NCBI GenBank assembly: GCA_035235625.1 | Contig: CP141143.1 | Coordinates: 30,328,592 to 30,392,591, forward strand | Reading direction: 5' to 3' | DNA length: 64,000 bases | DNA from: Saururus chinensis | Lineage: Eukaryota > Streptophyta > Magnoliopsida > Piperales > Saururaceae | In this document: positions 11,486 through 22,873 of the stretch, piece by piece | How positions within the stretch are numbered: the stretch's first letter is position 1 | How the letters are laid out: every line of letters begins with the position of its first letter | The notes under the pieces: generated by a model | Seen by the model: the letters and a program-made list of their open reading frames with translations, nothing else | Told to the model about the DNA's origin: nothing | The model's database searches: none | Program-made: the position numbers and the translations under genes

Positions 11486-12793
11486 CTCACTCATTCTTGC
11501 ACGACAAACGTGTCAAATTACATGTTACTCAAACATGCATAGCATACATCATATACTTGCATCAACATAAATCAGGAATGCCTCAATCAAGGAGTAATCA
11601 CAAATAGTGTCACGAAGACGGGAACATAGACGAGGCCACGGAGGCGTGTCATGATCCAAATTCTACACAAGAATTTAAGAAGTTCGGGGTTGTCAATCCC
11701 TAAAGGCTGCTCACCCCAGACAATCCTGGCCAAGGATGTCACATTCTCACGAAGAGAACCTAGAGCAGGGGTGTTCGATTTGGGACATCTTCTGCGATGG
11801 GGAAGAGCCCGAGTTTTCACACAAGAAACCCTAGAACACATGGTAGCCAGTGCACAGAGCATACCATATTGGATTCTCAGGGTCCAGAAGACAATAATAA
11901 TCTCAAATCGTAAGACAAGTACACAACTCATCCCCACATAATTTCCATTCGACTAGACTCAACCCGGGGAGTGCACATGTTCCACAAAGGAACTCAAATC
12001 AAAACATGTCCTTTCGGACTAATCAAGTTTCGATTAAGCCATGATCGATTAATCCGGCACCCAATTTCACCGCATTGCATCCAATCGGTCAAACTCGATT
12101 AATCTCGATAAAGCATCAATTGAAATCCATTTTCATGATGCATGCAACATGGTACATACGTGGGCAAGGCATACATGAATCCTAATTCATGCTAAGTGCT
12201 CTCTTCAGCCCCCATGCATCATTCATAGTTATAATATCAATGTCTATCATCATCATTCAATCCCACATGTGTGTGTACATAGTAGAAGCATTTCTCTCAA
12301 TGCATATCAACATGCTTGTAATTCACTAACCATCACCCTACACATGTGAATTAACATCTAATCATGAATTCCAGCGGAAATCATAGATGAAGAATCATTA
12401 AAATCATAACTCAAATCAAAGCTTAACCACAAGCTATACATATATAAGATCATTCACTTCATCCTTGAGCCATGACATTCACTAATATTCGCACATCAAT
12501 TAACCACATCCTAACATGACATATCAGCTTATTAGTATGTTGTAGCTCAATTGAAAATATACCTAACCATATAGAATCAACCATTCATAACTTCAAGATG
12601 GTAATTCCAACATCATATAACCATTCTCAAGTCATTCAACATAACACTATATATATCACCACTTCATAACCTAAATGGTATATGCTCCAGTAGCATACTA
12701 CAGCTCAAAACACTCCACATTCATATGAAAATGATATATCAAAGTAGAATTATTGAAATAGACATCATGCAAAATATACAAAATCTGCTGTGT

Positions 12794-12965
12794 AGTCGTT
12801 TGAACGCCCAGTAGGGCCGTTCGATAGGCTAAACGTAAAAATTCTGAAAATGCAATGTTGCCGTTCGAACGCCCAGGAGGGCCGTTTGATCGGCTAAGCG
12901 GGAAATCAGTCGAACTTACAGTGTTGGCATTAGAATGCCCAGGAGGGCTGTTCGAAAGCCAACAA
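12794..12965. repeat. Three copies of a GC-rich block containing CGTTCGAACGCCC
   Basis: Blocks at about 12796, 12862 and 12930 each carry a form of GAACGCCCAGGAGGGCCGTT. They are spaced about 66 bases apart in an otherwise AT-rich element. Confidence 0.75.
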
Positions 12966-14055
12966 GGCAGATCGACCTTCTTCTCCAATTCAAATCTTCA
13001 AACCGAAACTTCATTGATAAAACTTAAAATCACCATCTAACAACCTAAATGCCAATAAAATCTCACTATAACTTCCAGAAAGCTAATCCATATCATAACA
13101 AAACCCTATGAAATCGGGATTAAAGATTATCATTTACTAATCATGCCATTAAAGCACTAAATTAAGTAAATCCACCCAAAATAAACCACAAAATCAAGAG
13201 TTTTATCATAGGAAAACTAAAATTTTGAAAGTCCATTACCTTATCCTTTAATTAGGCTTGGATTTGATGGTCACTCTTCTTGAAAACCTTACAAATACAT
13301 AAAGTTTAAATTAAACTCCATTAAAACCAATTTAACATAGAAAACCCTAATGAAAAAAACTTAGACCTAGGGCTTGATGAACATAAAAATCGGATTTTTA
13401 GATCTAGGGTTTGAAGTAGATATGCAAATCAATAGTTTTGATGTTTAAAAACGAATCAAAACAAAGGGAAAATGGTAGATCTAGAAAAGATTAAGAGGAA
13501 ATCTAGGGTTTAAGGCTTAATTAGAAGAGGCTTACCTTAAACACCTTTTAATCCGGGCCTAATTGGGGAATTAGGCCTAACCTCCCTTTCATAGCCTATT
13601 CCCAAAATAGAAATAGCTCAGGTCATTCTATTTATAGTAGGGTTTTAGGTATGTATGGGTAAGTTGTGGGGTATAAATAGAATATTAGGCTAAAATAGGA
13701 AATTTGGCTATTTGAGCACTAATTAAACTTGGAAAAATTATGAAAATTTTTTGTAGAGGCTTGTGTTGATGTCTGGGTTAGTTTGGTCCAAAAACCCAAA
13801 TTTCGATGGTGGGGCCCACAGGGGTCCCACCAAACCCTAATTTTTGAAAAATTAGTGAAAATTCAGAAAAATCCCAAAAATTCAAGTTTGACTAAAAATT
13901 ACTTAAAACCAATAATTGTAAAGCTAATTTTTATTAAAACTATAAGAAACACCATTTATTCATGAAACCACCGAATTAATAAGAAATGAGTTAACCAAGC
14001 AATAACCGACGATTAAAATGAAACGAAAACCGGTTTAGAAATGAGAGTCCTTACA

Positions 14056-15922
14056 ATTTAGATCCCAAAACTCATAGTAAAAGAATATAATTATTTGAGG
14101 TTCAGAGGGAACATGAAACTACCTCATTTCTGAAGAAGTGATTGGTTCTAAGCCAATGGCTAAGAAAGAAAATGAAACTCGAGCGTTGAAGGATAGAAGA
14201 CCCTCGACTATGCTGAGGGACTTCTATGCTATGCTTTGGGAAGTTGAGGTATCTACGGATGAACATATATTTGATGATCCATCAACTTTCTAGCAGGCTA
14301 TAAAAAGTTCAGATTTCATTGGATTCTATTCAAGAGGAAATTTACTCGATCTTGCATAACAAAGTTTAAGAAGTTGTTTACTTGCCCAAAGACAAAAAAC
14401 CCATTAGTTACAAATGGATCTTCAAGAAAAATCTCAAGGCATATGGATCAATTGACAAGTGACAAGCTAGACTAGTAGCCAAGGGATTCACTCAAGCAAG
14501 AAGAATTGATTTTAAGGAGACTTATTCACTGGTATCTAAATTTAATTCTATTAGGTGTTTGTTGGCCTTAGTTGCATATTATGACTTAGAGTTATACCCA
14601 ATGGATGTAAATACTACCTTTCTAAATAGAGATTTATAGAAAGAGATTTACATAGTTCAACCTGAAGATACATAAGGTGTGTAAACTCATAAGTTATTAT
14701 ATGGTCTAAAACAGTCTCCTAGGTAGTGGTACTTTCTTTTCACAAGGTGATTTGTGAGTATGAATTTACTGCTAATGAGTGTGATCATTGTGTATACTCG
14801 TTGAGAGAGTGAAGTAGATTTATGATACAAAGTGTATGAAGATAATATCCTTTTGATGGGAAATGACTTGAGCTTAATAGTCAATTTGAAGGAGTATCTC
14901 AAGACCCAGTTTGAGATGAAGGCATGGATGAGGCCTCCTACATACTTGATATGAAAATTGATAGAGATAGAAAAATTAAGTTGCTTAGTATATCTCAAGA
15001 AATCATACATAGAAAGTGTCTTGAAACGCTTCAGTGTGATTAGTTGGAAAGCAATAAAGTCTCCTATTTATAAGGGTACAGTTCTATCTAAAGTCAGGCA
15101 CCATCATCTGATGAGGATAGACTCAAGATGGAGTCAATGACTTATGCACAAATTATTGATAACTTAATGTATGTCATGTCCTGTACTCGACCTAATTTGA
15201 GCTATATTTTAGGGCTTTTGAGTAGATATTAGGCAAACCTAGGCATGCCTCACTGGCAGGCAGTGAAGCGAGTTTTTAGGTACCTCTTGAAAACCAAAGC
15301 TATGAAACTCACCTATCATCCTGAGGAGTTATCATTAGCTAAGTATAGTAATTTGGACTATGTTGGGGACCCAGATAACATAATTTCTAGTACAAGTTTT
15401 GTTTTCATGTTTAGAGGTGATGGTATAGCTTGGGCTAGTAAGAAGCAAAAGAGGATAGCAAAGTCAACTATAGAAGCTAAATTTTATGCATGCAATTTAG
15501 CAGCTTCAGAAGTGGTATGGATTAAAGACTTTCTAAAGAAGCTTAGGCTAAAGAGCTGGGTTGATTATCTAATCTAGATATTTTGTGATAATCTAGCGAT
15601 TGTGTCAAAACTTAGAAACGGAGAAAATAGCATCATGGGTAAACACATCGAAGTATATTAACTTTGTGTTTGTCATGCTACAGAAAGGAAATTTAGTAGT
15701 AAGCTATCTTCCTAGTTCTGAGATATTGGTAGATCCATTATCGAAGGCCTTAACGACGAATCAGTTTGTATGTCTTGCTCATAGTATAAGATTTCGACAA
15801 GGCTAGTTAGCTAGTTCTTGTTGAGTTCAGTATGAATATTTCGCCTATAGGTTAGACTATGACATATTTATGTGCACAAGTTATTGTATAGTCCGTTGAC
15901 ACTTCACCCAAGTGGGGGATAT
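14056..15922 (+). pseudogene. Ty1/copia polyprotein, reverse transcriptase and RNase H (copy 1, 3' part)
   Basis: Pol resumes after the nested element. The reverse transcriptase region (about 14330-15180) keeps YKWIFKKNLKAYG, RLVAKGFTQ and PMDVNTTFLN, but is cut by many stops. The RNase H part is the best preserved: an open stretch at 15245-15577 has [29 protein letters not shown] and EVVWIKDFL. The C-terminal part at 15600-15806 reads LVVSYLPSSEILVDPLSKAL. A polypurine tract (AAGTGGGGGATAT, about 15910-15922) follows, as expected just before the 3' LTR. Confidence 0.9.
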
Positions 15923-15923
15923 T

Positions 15924-16250
15924 GAGTCATGTAGGTTCATACCCACAGAACCAGATCCAAGAGAGATCTGGTTTGAGAGAGAGTAACGTGAGAGGAGAGT
16001 AGTGGACTCCACACACGAATTCAGTTAGAGAAATTAAGGACTGACCAAGTCCTATCTTGACATATGTGTGATTTATTAGTGCATGCAAGCACTATAAATT
16101 GTCAAGGTCCCACACTTGAAATAAGTATATGTGCATATTATTATGTAACATATAATTGTCACATTATCATTTTAAAAAGAGAAAATTGTGTGTGTAACTC
16201 TGTAAAAAGATCTTGAAACTCAATTCACAACTTCTAATAAAGAAAATTAC
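15924..16250 (+). repeat. 3' LTR of copia copy 1
   Basis: It starts TGAGTCATGTAGGTTC directly after the polypurine tract. Its first 80 bases match 8265-8352. A TATA-like CACTATAAATTG lies near 16090. The right end is uncertain because the 5' copy is too diverged to align. Confidence 0.65.
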
Positions 16251-16746
16251 AATGTAGATTGCAAAAAAGTTAAATATTCGATGCACATAATGCTCAATAA
16301 TTGCTAGAAATAATGCTTAAACTCATAGAAGTAATAGAGATGATACTGCAATTAGAGAGCAACATAAGCCGTCTTTTGGTAGAGAGAAAAATAATTAAGA
16401 TATTGCGGCAAAATAAATTTACCTTTATACTACGGTTCACAAAACCAGAGTACAGATACGACTGCAAGACCATATGGCCAGTTAGAGATAGGTTCTTCCA
16501 AACAATTTCCCACAACAATAGACCTCCAAGCCAGCATACTTCCATCCTGTTGTGATTAGCAAACATAAAAAAATATTTAAATATCAAAAGACTACGTTCT
16601 TTTCACCCCAACGCACTGGCAATTGCGTAGATACACCATAAAAATTAGGATTTGCAAACTATTGGTATCATTAAAGAACTCTTAATAAGTTTTATTAAAT
16701 GAGATCCCACATGAATATTTTCTTGAACTTTTTTGCAGACCCTATA

Positions 16747-16807
<61 letters not shown>

Positions 16808-17389
16808 CATATTTGACTTTAAATAATTTTAATGCCATTTAAAATTCTCCGAAAAGCTCTATTAGATGAGATCCATTGCCAAATTTATCTTAAATATGAA
16901 TAATGTTTTTTATGACACAAAGTTATTTTACATCATTGTCTTTATTGAACTATAACATAATATTTCATCTATAAAATTTAGATTCATAGTTGCCTCTTAT
17001 GAGATTAATATAAGGCTTACATATATAACTAATAATTATTGTGATCTTTAGAATAATATATTATAATTAAAACATACAAGAAATTTTTTTATTTAATATA
17101 TATATTATTTTATTTCATCTATTTATATATATATACACATTTTTATTAATTTTTTAATTACTATCAAAATCTCTAACTTATTTTTATGTAACTTATTTAG
17201 ATAAAATTTTACTTAAATAATAATTATAATAAATTTTATATTTACACGTAACGACATAAATGAATCTGTTGGGTAAATATTTTTTTTTTAATACCTAAAT
17301 TACCCTTACCTAATCGTTTCGCACTTCTCCACCACCTCCTCCGACAATGCACCATTAATGACATTTATCTCTCTTCCTCTTTCACCGAC
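16251..17389. other. AT-rich intergenic DNA
   Basis: No supported gene. It includes the TA microsatellite at 16750-16803 and long T/A runs around 17000-17280. Confidence 0.5.
16750..16803. repeat. TA dinucleotide microsatellite
   Basis: An essentially pure run of about 27 TA units. Confidence 0.95.
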
Positions 17390-19020
17390 TCAAACTTTTC
17401 ACCAAAACTTCCATCGACTTGATCAAGTCCCTGCAATTCAGTCCCAATCTCGAGGAATGACTACACCTCTTTCCTCTACTAAATCTCCTCCCTCTCTTCA
17501 AGTAAAAATGCTTGGCTGAGGCCTTCTCCATTCTCACCCGCATGGAGCTTGAAGTGGTTTCCATGTTGTGTATGACATCTAGAGCAAGCTCCTTTGGGGT
17601 TGCATCTACAAGTGGGCCCTTGCACAAAGCCAGCAGATTCATTCCTGACTCCTTAAAAAGCTTTTTTTCACAAGAATGAGTATCTAGAGATGAAGCTTGT
17701 GATTTTCTATGTGAAGTGTGGTATTTTTGGCTGTCACAGCAATTTGTTCGCGAGGCTGGGGAAGAAAAATGTGTTCTCCTTGGTAGCCTTGATTGGGCTC
17801 CATTGCATAGAAGGGTTTAATAAGAAGGCAGACTCCTATCCTGTCCAGTCGATCAAACTCTATCTGCAAATGCATCGGGCTGGTGTATGGCCTGATAACT
17901 TCACCCTCCCTTTCCTTATGGGATCTTGTTCGGCTCTGTCGCTTCTTGATCTCGGGCGGGGGCACCATTGCCAGTTGTGAACAGTATGATTAGCATGTAT
18001 ACCCAATTCAGAGAATGAGTGCTTTGAGGTAGCTGATGTGGTCTCGTGGACTGCAATGGTTAGTGGGTATGTGACTTGTAGTGATTGACGTCTTCTCCGT
18101 AGTTTTATTTATCAAATGTTGTACAAGAATGAAGTCTCTTGGAATGCCATGATTGGTGGGTATGCAACAGTAGTTGGTGATGTGGAGAATGCATAGAAGC
18201 TGTTTGATGAGATGCCTGAGCGGAATGCGACTATATGGAGTGCTATTATTTCAGGTTACTCGCAAAGTGGACAGTGAAAGAAATCCCTTGCTATGTTTAA
18301 AAAAATGGAGGCTGCTGGAATTGTCCCTAATGAGACAGCCTTGGTAAGTGCAGTTTGAGTTTGTGCACAACTGAGGGCATTGAAAGAAGGCGAGGGGATG
18401 CATAGGTACATTGCATAATGCAAGCGTAGGCTCAGTGTGATTTTAGGGACTTCCCTTGTGAACATGTATGGAAAGTGGGGGAGTGGGAGCATTGGCAGAG
18501 CCATTCAAGTCTTCATTGAGATACATGTCAAGAACTTACTTTCATGGAACACCATGCTGACTGGTTTGGCCATGAATGGATGTGGGAGGCAAGCTCTAAT
18601 GCTCTTTTGTTGCATGAGGATGATTGGATTAGAGCCAAATGTTGAAATGTTTATCGGTATGCTAAGTGTTTGTAGTCACTTGGGATTTGTAGATGAGGGG
18701 AATCATTTTTTTCCAATCTTATGACTCAAGTTTACTGTATCAAGCCCCAGGCAGAGCTGGACTAATTAAAGAAGCACTAGAATTTGTTGAGAGAACCTGC
18801 ACCCTAAATTATGGAGTGCACTCTTCGAGCTTGTCAAATTCATGGGGAGATCGAGCTTGGGGAGTAATTAGGGAAGCAACTCATAGAGTTGGAGCCACAC
18901 GATAGTGAGAGGTACATGTTGTTTTCTAATATATATGCAACTACCAAGAGGTGTCTGATGTGGATGTAGTGAGGAGTTTATTGAAAGACAAAAGTGTGCA
19001 AAAAAACACCAAGGAATAGT
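17390..19020 (+). pseudogene. PLS-class pentatricopeptide repeat (PPR) protein, decayed
   Basis: Successive PPR motifs can be read across frame breaks. EYLEMKLVIFYVKCG and NVFSLVALIGLH lie near 17680-17810, and YLQMHRAGVWPDNFTLPFLM near 17860-17920. NEVSWNAMIGGYA and KLFDEMPERNATIWSAIISG lie near 18130-18260. MFKKMEAAGIVPNETALVSA lies near 18295-18350, and LLSWNTMLTGLAMNG near 18538-18580. A C-terminal E-type segment follows at about 18740-18960, with GRAGLIKEALEFVE and YMLFSNIYAT. PPR proteins of this class bind organellar RNA. Multiple frameshifts and in-frame stops (for example near 18196 and 18276) make this copy non-functional. No DYW domain is seen. Confidence 0.88.
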
Positions 19021-19364
19021 GTAGTTGGAGCAGAATGCACTAAAGTTACTGAAAATTGAGTGGAAAACTAGTAAACCATTCGTCTATTCCGGCATTCAAT
19101 CAATCTCATCATGAGGAAGTTAAAAAGAGCATGATAAACACAAAGCATATTTGAGAAGAGAATATGAGAAGAGAAATACATGCTTGAATTGAACGGTTCT
19201 TGAGCAAAGAAAAGGTATATATAAGTAAACAAAAATTTCAATATAATTTAGCTATTTTGTATTTACAATGTCGAGATGTTTATCATTTTAGTTTGGTTAC
19301 TCATCTATAAATTTTGTAACTATTAGTTTATTGTCAGGTGAAAGAAGTTTGTTGTAATATGCCC

Positions 19365-19440
19365 AATTTAACTGGAGTTATGGGAAATGCGGGGATGTGA
19401 TTGAGGCTAGGAATGTGTTTGAGGGAATGGTAGGAAGGAA
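19365..19440 (+). pseudogene. Isolated PPR motif fragment
   Basis: The frame reads YGKCGDVIEARNVFEGM, a typical PPR helix pair. It lies 350 bases downstream of the PPR pseudogene and is followed by AT-rich DNA. It may be a displaced piece of that gene or of another copy. Confidence 0.6.
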
Positions 19441-19659
19441 TTATTTTATTTAGTAGTATTTTAAGTGTATTTGTACTTATTTATCCTGCAAATTATTATA
19501 ACATACTCTTGTTGTTTTAATAGTCTTATTTTCTTAAATATTCATTTCTAAACCTTTAGATAGAAAACAAGAACATAATGTTCATTTTTTCACTCTTGAA
19601 AAGCACAATGTCATAACCAAACAATGCTCTATCTAGCATTTGAATTGAACTACAATTTT

Positions 19660-20150
19660 TTTGTTTTTTAAGTGGCATAACATGATACTGTTGTGGCAAA
19701 AATTCCTTTTGTGAGGACAAATTTTCTAATATTTGCCTTAATTCTGGTCTCTAAATTCTATGTAAGGCGAAAGGCACTAACCACAATAATGGTGATACAA
19801 TTGCACAATTTTAATACAAGATTTTCATAAACAACATGATAGTGTTGTGGCAAAAAAAAAAAAGAATTTCTTATACAAGGACAAAATTAATCTCTAGTTT
19901 AATTCTATTCTCTAAATTCTCATAAAGGCATAAGGTATTAACCATAATAACGGTAATATAATTGTAAAATTTTAATACCAAATTTTCATTGGACAATATT
20001 ATAGTGTTGCGGCAAAAAAAAGACAAAATTTCCTTATACAAGGACTATCCCCCATATGCATATCATCTATGAAAGGGATGCATAGTTTTTGAATTTTAAT
20101 ATTGGATTTTTTTGGGACAACATGATAGTGTTGTGGCAAAAAAATGCAAA
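19660..20150. repeat. Tandem array of about 125-160 bp units with AACATGATA...GTTGTGGCAAAA
   Basis: AACATGATAGTGTTGTGGCA or a variant occurs at about 19678, 19832, 19993 and 20118. Each is followed by an A-run and then related sequence with TACAAGGAC and CTCTAAATTCT. The core can form a short hairpin (ACAAC...GTTGT). Confidence 0.75.
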
Positions 20151-20507
20151 ACAAAATGCTTTCTGAAATTTAAATTTTCTCCACCTGATATAATAACTTC
20201 TAAATAAAATATTTTCACAAGATTCATTTACTAATCGAAATAAATCATACAAATGTCATGTATGTGTTAAAAATTATTATTCATTTTAACCTAATGAAAA
20301 TAAAGTTAAAAAAGAATACAAATAAAATATAAACATAAAATTCAATAAAAGATTGAATTTATTTATTTAAATTGGTTCTTTACAACTTTTCTTGTTATAA
20401 TGACCAACTTTTCCACACCGACCATATGTCATCTTCCTTAGTATATGCTCGTCGTGGGAACAAATTCGTTTTTTTTTTCGACCACATGATATGCTGCCCA
20501 TCAATTT

Positions 20508-20693
20508 TATGTTCAAGGTCTTGCTGCTCTATGATAATTAATTTTGTTATGAAGAAGAAATTGCAGGGCCTTATGAAAACCATGTACATATTATATATGA
20601 AGTTATGAACAAACAATGACCACAAACAAGTTTAAGTAAGATAATAACTAAGAGTTAGCAAATAGCAACACACAGTTAAAGTAAACAACACAA
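20508..20693. repeat. Direct duplication of about 186 bp, copy A
   Basis: Copy A matches 21587-21771 (copy B) over its length with about 15-20 differences, including the shared block AGATAATAACTAAGAGTTAG. The hairpin array lies directly upstream of copy B. Confidence 0.85.
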
Positions 20694-21290
20694 AAAACTC
20701 ATCTTTTTATAGAAACTCCCCAAACCTTTTTTTAAAAATAAATTAAGAACATTAGGCAATTGAATTTCAAGTTGTCACATTGACTAAACTCAATTTTACT
20801 TAATGGGTGTTGTAGGTACTACATTATTTCTATTTGACAACACAAATAAATGCCACAAGCCAACTTCCAACACGGAAACAAATAATGCTTAAACAATCTT
20901 CTTACAATTTTGGAAGGCAAATTCATTAATGAAAACCACAACAGTCATGCTAAATTGTTTATTGCTCATAGAGTTTTCCTCTAGCAAGTAAAATAACCAA
21001 TTGCCTCCATAGATGAGAGTTTTAATATGGGAACTTGGCTTTAAATATAGATTCCCATCTTTCATGGACACATAAACATAAAAAAAGTTGTCACATTTAC
21101 ATGTTTTCACATGTAAATTTTCATAACCAAATGCAAATTTCTTGTTGTAAAAAAAATATAGCTTTTAGGGAAAAAAAATGGAAAGGAAATCACTGGATTC
21201 AAGCGATAGATGTTTTGACCCAATTTGAAGGGAAAGCATTAGCAAACCGTTTCCTGATGTTATTGAGGAGGGGAGAGACTCCTCAAAAAC
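20694..21290. other. No recognisable gene
   Basis: AT-rich DNA with only short frames on both strands and no family resemblance. Confidence 0.4.
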
Positions 21291-21580
21291 ATGAAATTGT
21301 AGGGCAACATGATTATGTTGCCCTCTGAAAACCAGTTATATACATGAAATTGTAAGGCAACATGATGTGAAAACCAGTTATGAACAAGAAATTGAATAGC
21401 AACATGATCATGTTGTCCTTTGAAAACCAGTTATGAACATAAAATTGTAGGGCAACATGATTATGCTGCCAAGTGAAAACTAGTTATGAACATTAAATTA
21501 CAACACAACATGATCATGTTGTCATGTGAAAACCAGTTATGAACATGACACTGTAAGGTAGCATGACATGCTACCTTGCA
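21291..21580. repeat. Tandem array of about 53-bp hairpin units, six copies
   Basis: Units share GAAAACCAGTTATGAACA and AAATTGTA around a palindromic core. The cores differ but mostly still pair: GGGCAACAT/ATGTTGCCC in unit 1, CAACATGATCATGTTG in unit 3, ACAACATGATCATGTTGT in unit 5, and AAGGTAGCATG/CATGCTACCTT in unit 6. Unit 2 has lost one arm and unit 4 has one mismatch. No coding frame runs through it. Confidence 0.88.
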
Positions 21581-21586
21581 ATTTTA

Positions 21587-21771
21587 TGTTCAGGGTCATG
21601 TTGTCTTGTGATAATGAGTTTTATTATGAACAAGAAATTGTAGGGCCCTATGAAAATCCTGTACCTATTATGTATAAAGTTATGAACAAACAATGACTAC
21701 AAACAAGTTTAAGGAAGATAATAACTAAGAGTTAGCAAATAGCAACATATAATTTAAAGCAAACAACACAT
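21587..21771. repeat. Direct duplication of about 186 bp, copy B
   Basis: This is the partner of 20508-20693, in the same orientation, about 1,080 bases downstream. Confidence 0.85.
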
Positions 21772-21817
21772 ATAGCTCATTTTTATGTATATTCATCCTA
21801 GTTTTCATGCACAACAC

Positions 21818-22110
21818 TGAACATGCAGATCATAACTTGTAGGGCAGGAACTCTGAAATTATTAGCAACCCCACATATATTTCAACAAACATCTAAAACA
21901 CAGTAATCCATCGAACCCATGACAACCCAACAGGCAAAAAACAAAGACCAATTCAAAAACGTTTTTATGACAGAAGCATAATCATCAGCTCAAGTGCAAA
22001 CTACCAAATCAAAGCTTAGATTTCAGTTAGCACAACACTATACTAAGAACCAATTTTTCCAACCATGATAATAAAATTGAATTTTTTTGCATAAAACATC
22101 AGAAAGGACC
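21818..22110. repeat. 293-bp direct repeat, left copy
   Basis: It begins TGAACATG and matches 22581-22873 along its length, sharing for example AGTAATCCATCGAACCCAT and TCAAGTGCAAACTACCAAAT. The two copies flank the papain-type protease fragment. Confidence 0.88.
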
Positions 22111-22119
22111 AAGAAATTC

Positions 22120-22415
22120 ATGTTTAGTGCTGATAATGGAGGCATCAACAGCGAACCCGCCTATCCATACACTGCAGATAATGAGTTCAATGTCACAAAG
22201 GTCATTTTTATAGACTTGGATCAAACTGAAAAAAGTGGCATCTCTTTGATTACGTAAGTTATATGTAGAAGAACACGCTCATCATGGTTATTGACGGCTA
22301 AGTGGATGTTCCTAACAACAACGAAGAAGCTCTCATGCAAGTCGTTGCTCATCAACCAGTTTCACTCGCAATTGATGGAGGGGCATTTCAATTCTTGTTT
22401 TAGGAGAAGGTATTC
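22120..22415 (+). pseudogene. Papain-type (C1A) cysteine protease fragment
   Basis: Two segments match the middle of plant papain-family proteases. The frame at about 22130-22200 reads ADNGGINSEPAYPYTADNE, corresponding to the conserved NGGI...YPYT stretch. The frame at 22283-22400 reads EEALMQVVAHQPVSLAIDGG, corresponding to the conserved EEAL...VANQPVSVAID stretch. The DNA between them may hold an intron remnant. A TAA follows Asp-Gly near 22300, and the frame breaks after FQF. The catalytic Cys region and the following His/Asn region are absent. It is a gene fragment lying between two 293-bp direct repeats. Confidence 0.8.
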
Positions 22416-22580
22416 CTTGAGCTCTCCTTTTATTTTCAACCAACATGCAGAGACCCTTGCAGTTAGGCTGCAATTCTTGTCATTCTGCAACATGTGTTCA
22501 ATAGTTTCTGAACAACAAATCTGAATCATGGAGTCACAATTGTTGGGTATGGAGAAACAAGCGAAGGGAAAAAGTAGCAT

Positions 22581-22873
22581 TGAACATGTAGACCATAATT
22601 TGCAGGGTAGGAACTCTAATATTATTAGCAACACTACATATATTTCAACAAACATTTGAAATGCAGTAATCCATCGAACCCATTACAACCCAACAGGCAA
22701 AAAACAAAGACCTAATAAAAAAACGCTTTTCACATAAGCATAATCATCAACTCAAGTGCAAACTACCAAATCAAAGCTCAGATTTCAGTTAGCACAATAA
22801 TATACTAAGAATAAAGTCTACCAACCAGGATGATAAATTTGATTTTTTTTTATTTATAAAAATCATAAAGGAA
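22581..22873. repeat. 293-bp direct repeat, right copy
   Basis: This is the partner of 21818-22110, in the same orientation. Differences are mostly single bases and small gaps. Confidence 0.88.

Larger units (their letters stand above)
10602..14055. mobile_element. 3.45-kb LTR-type element nested in copia copy 1 (large solo LTR?)
   Basis: The element starts TGTCACGCCCC, ends GAGTCCTTACA and is flanked by exact ATTTA duplications, as expected of an LTR-retrotransposon integration. I see no gag or pol and no long direct repeat at its two ends. The simplest reading is a large solo LTR or a non-autonomous element. Promoter-like TATA sequences lie near 13630 (TTTATAG) and 13670 (TATAAATAG). The 54-bp repeat array at 11194-11485 and a 67-bp triplicated block at 12794-12965 are inside it. 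A whole-element comparison with Ty3-type LTRs would decide its family. Confidence 0.8.

Noticed and set aside
11587..11941. Open frames of 96 and 116 codons on both strands inside the nested LTR-type element
   Set aside because: Overlapping opposite-strand frames in non-coding LTR DNA with no domain signature.
16294..16587. Minus-strand stretch reading NWPYGLAVVSVLWFCEP before a GT-like site
   Set aside because: It looks exon-like but is short, contains a stop just after, and I could not match it to a family. It overlaps the uncertain end of a copia LTR.
17382..17642. 86-codon minus-strand frame
   Set aside because: The plus strand of the same DNA reads as the N-terminal part of the PPR pseudogene.
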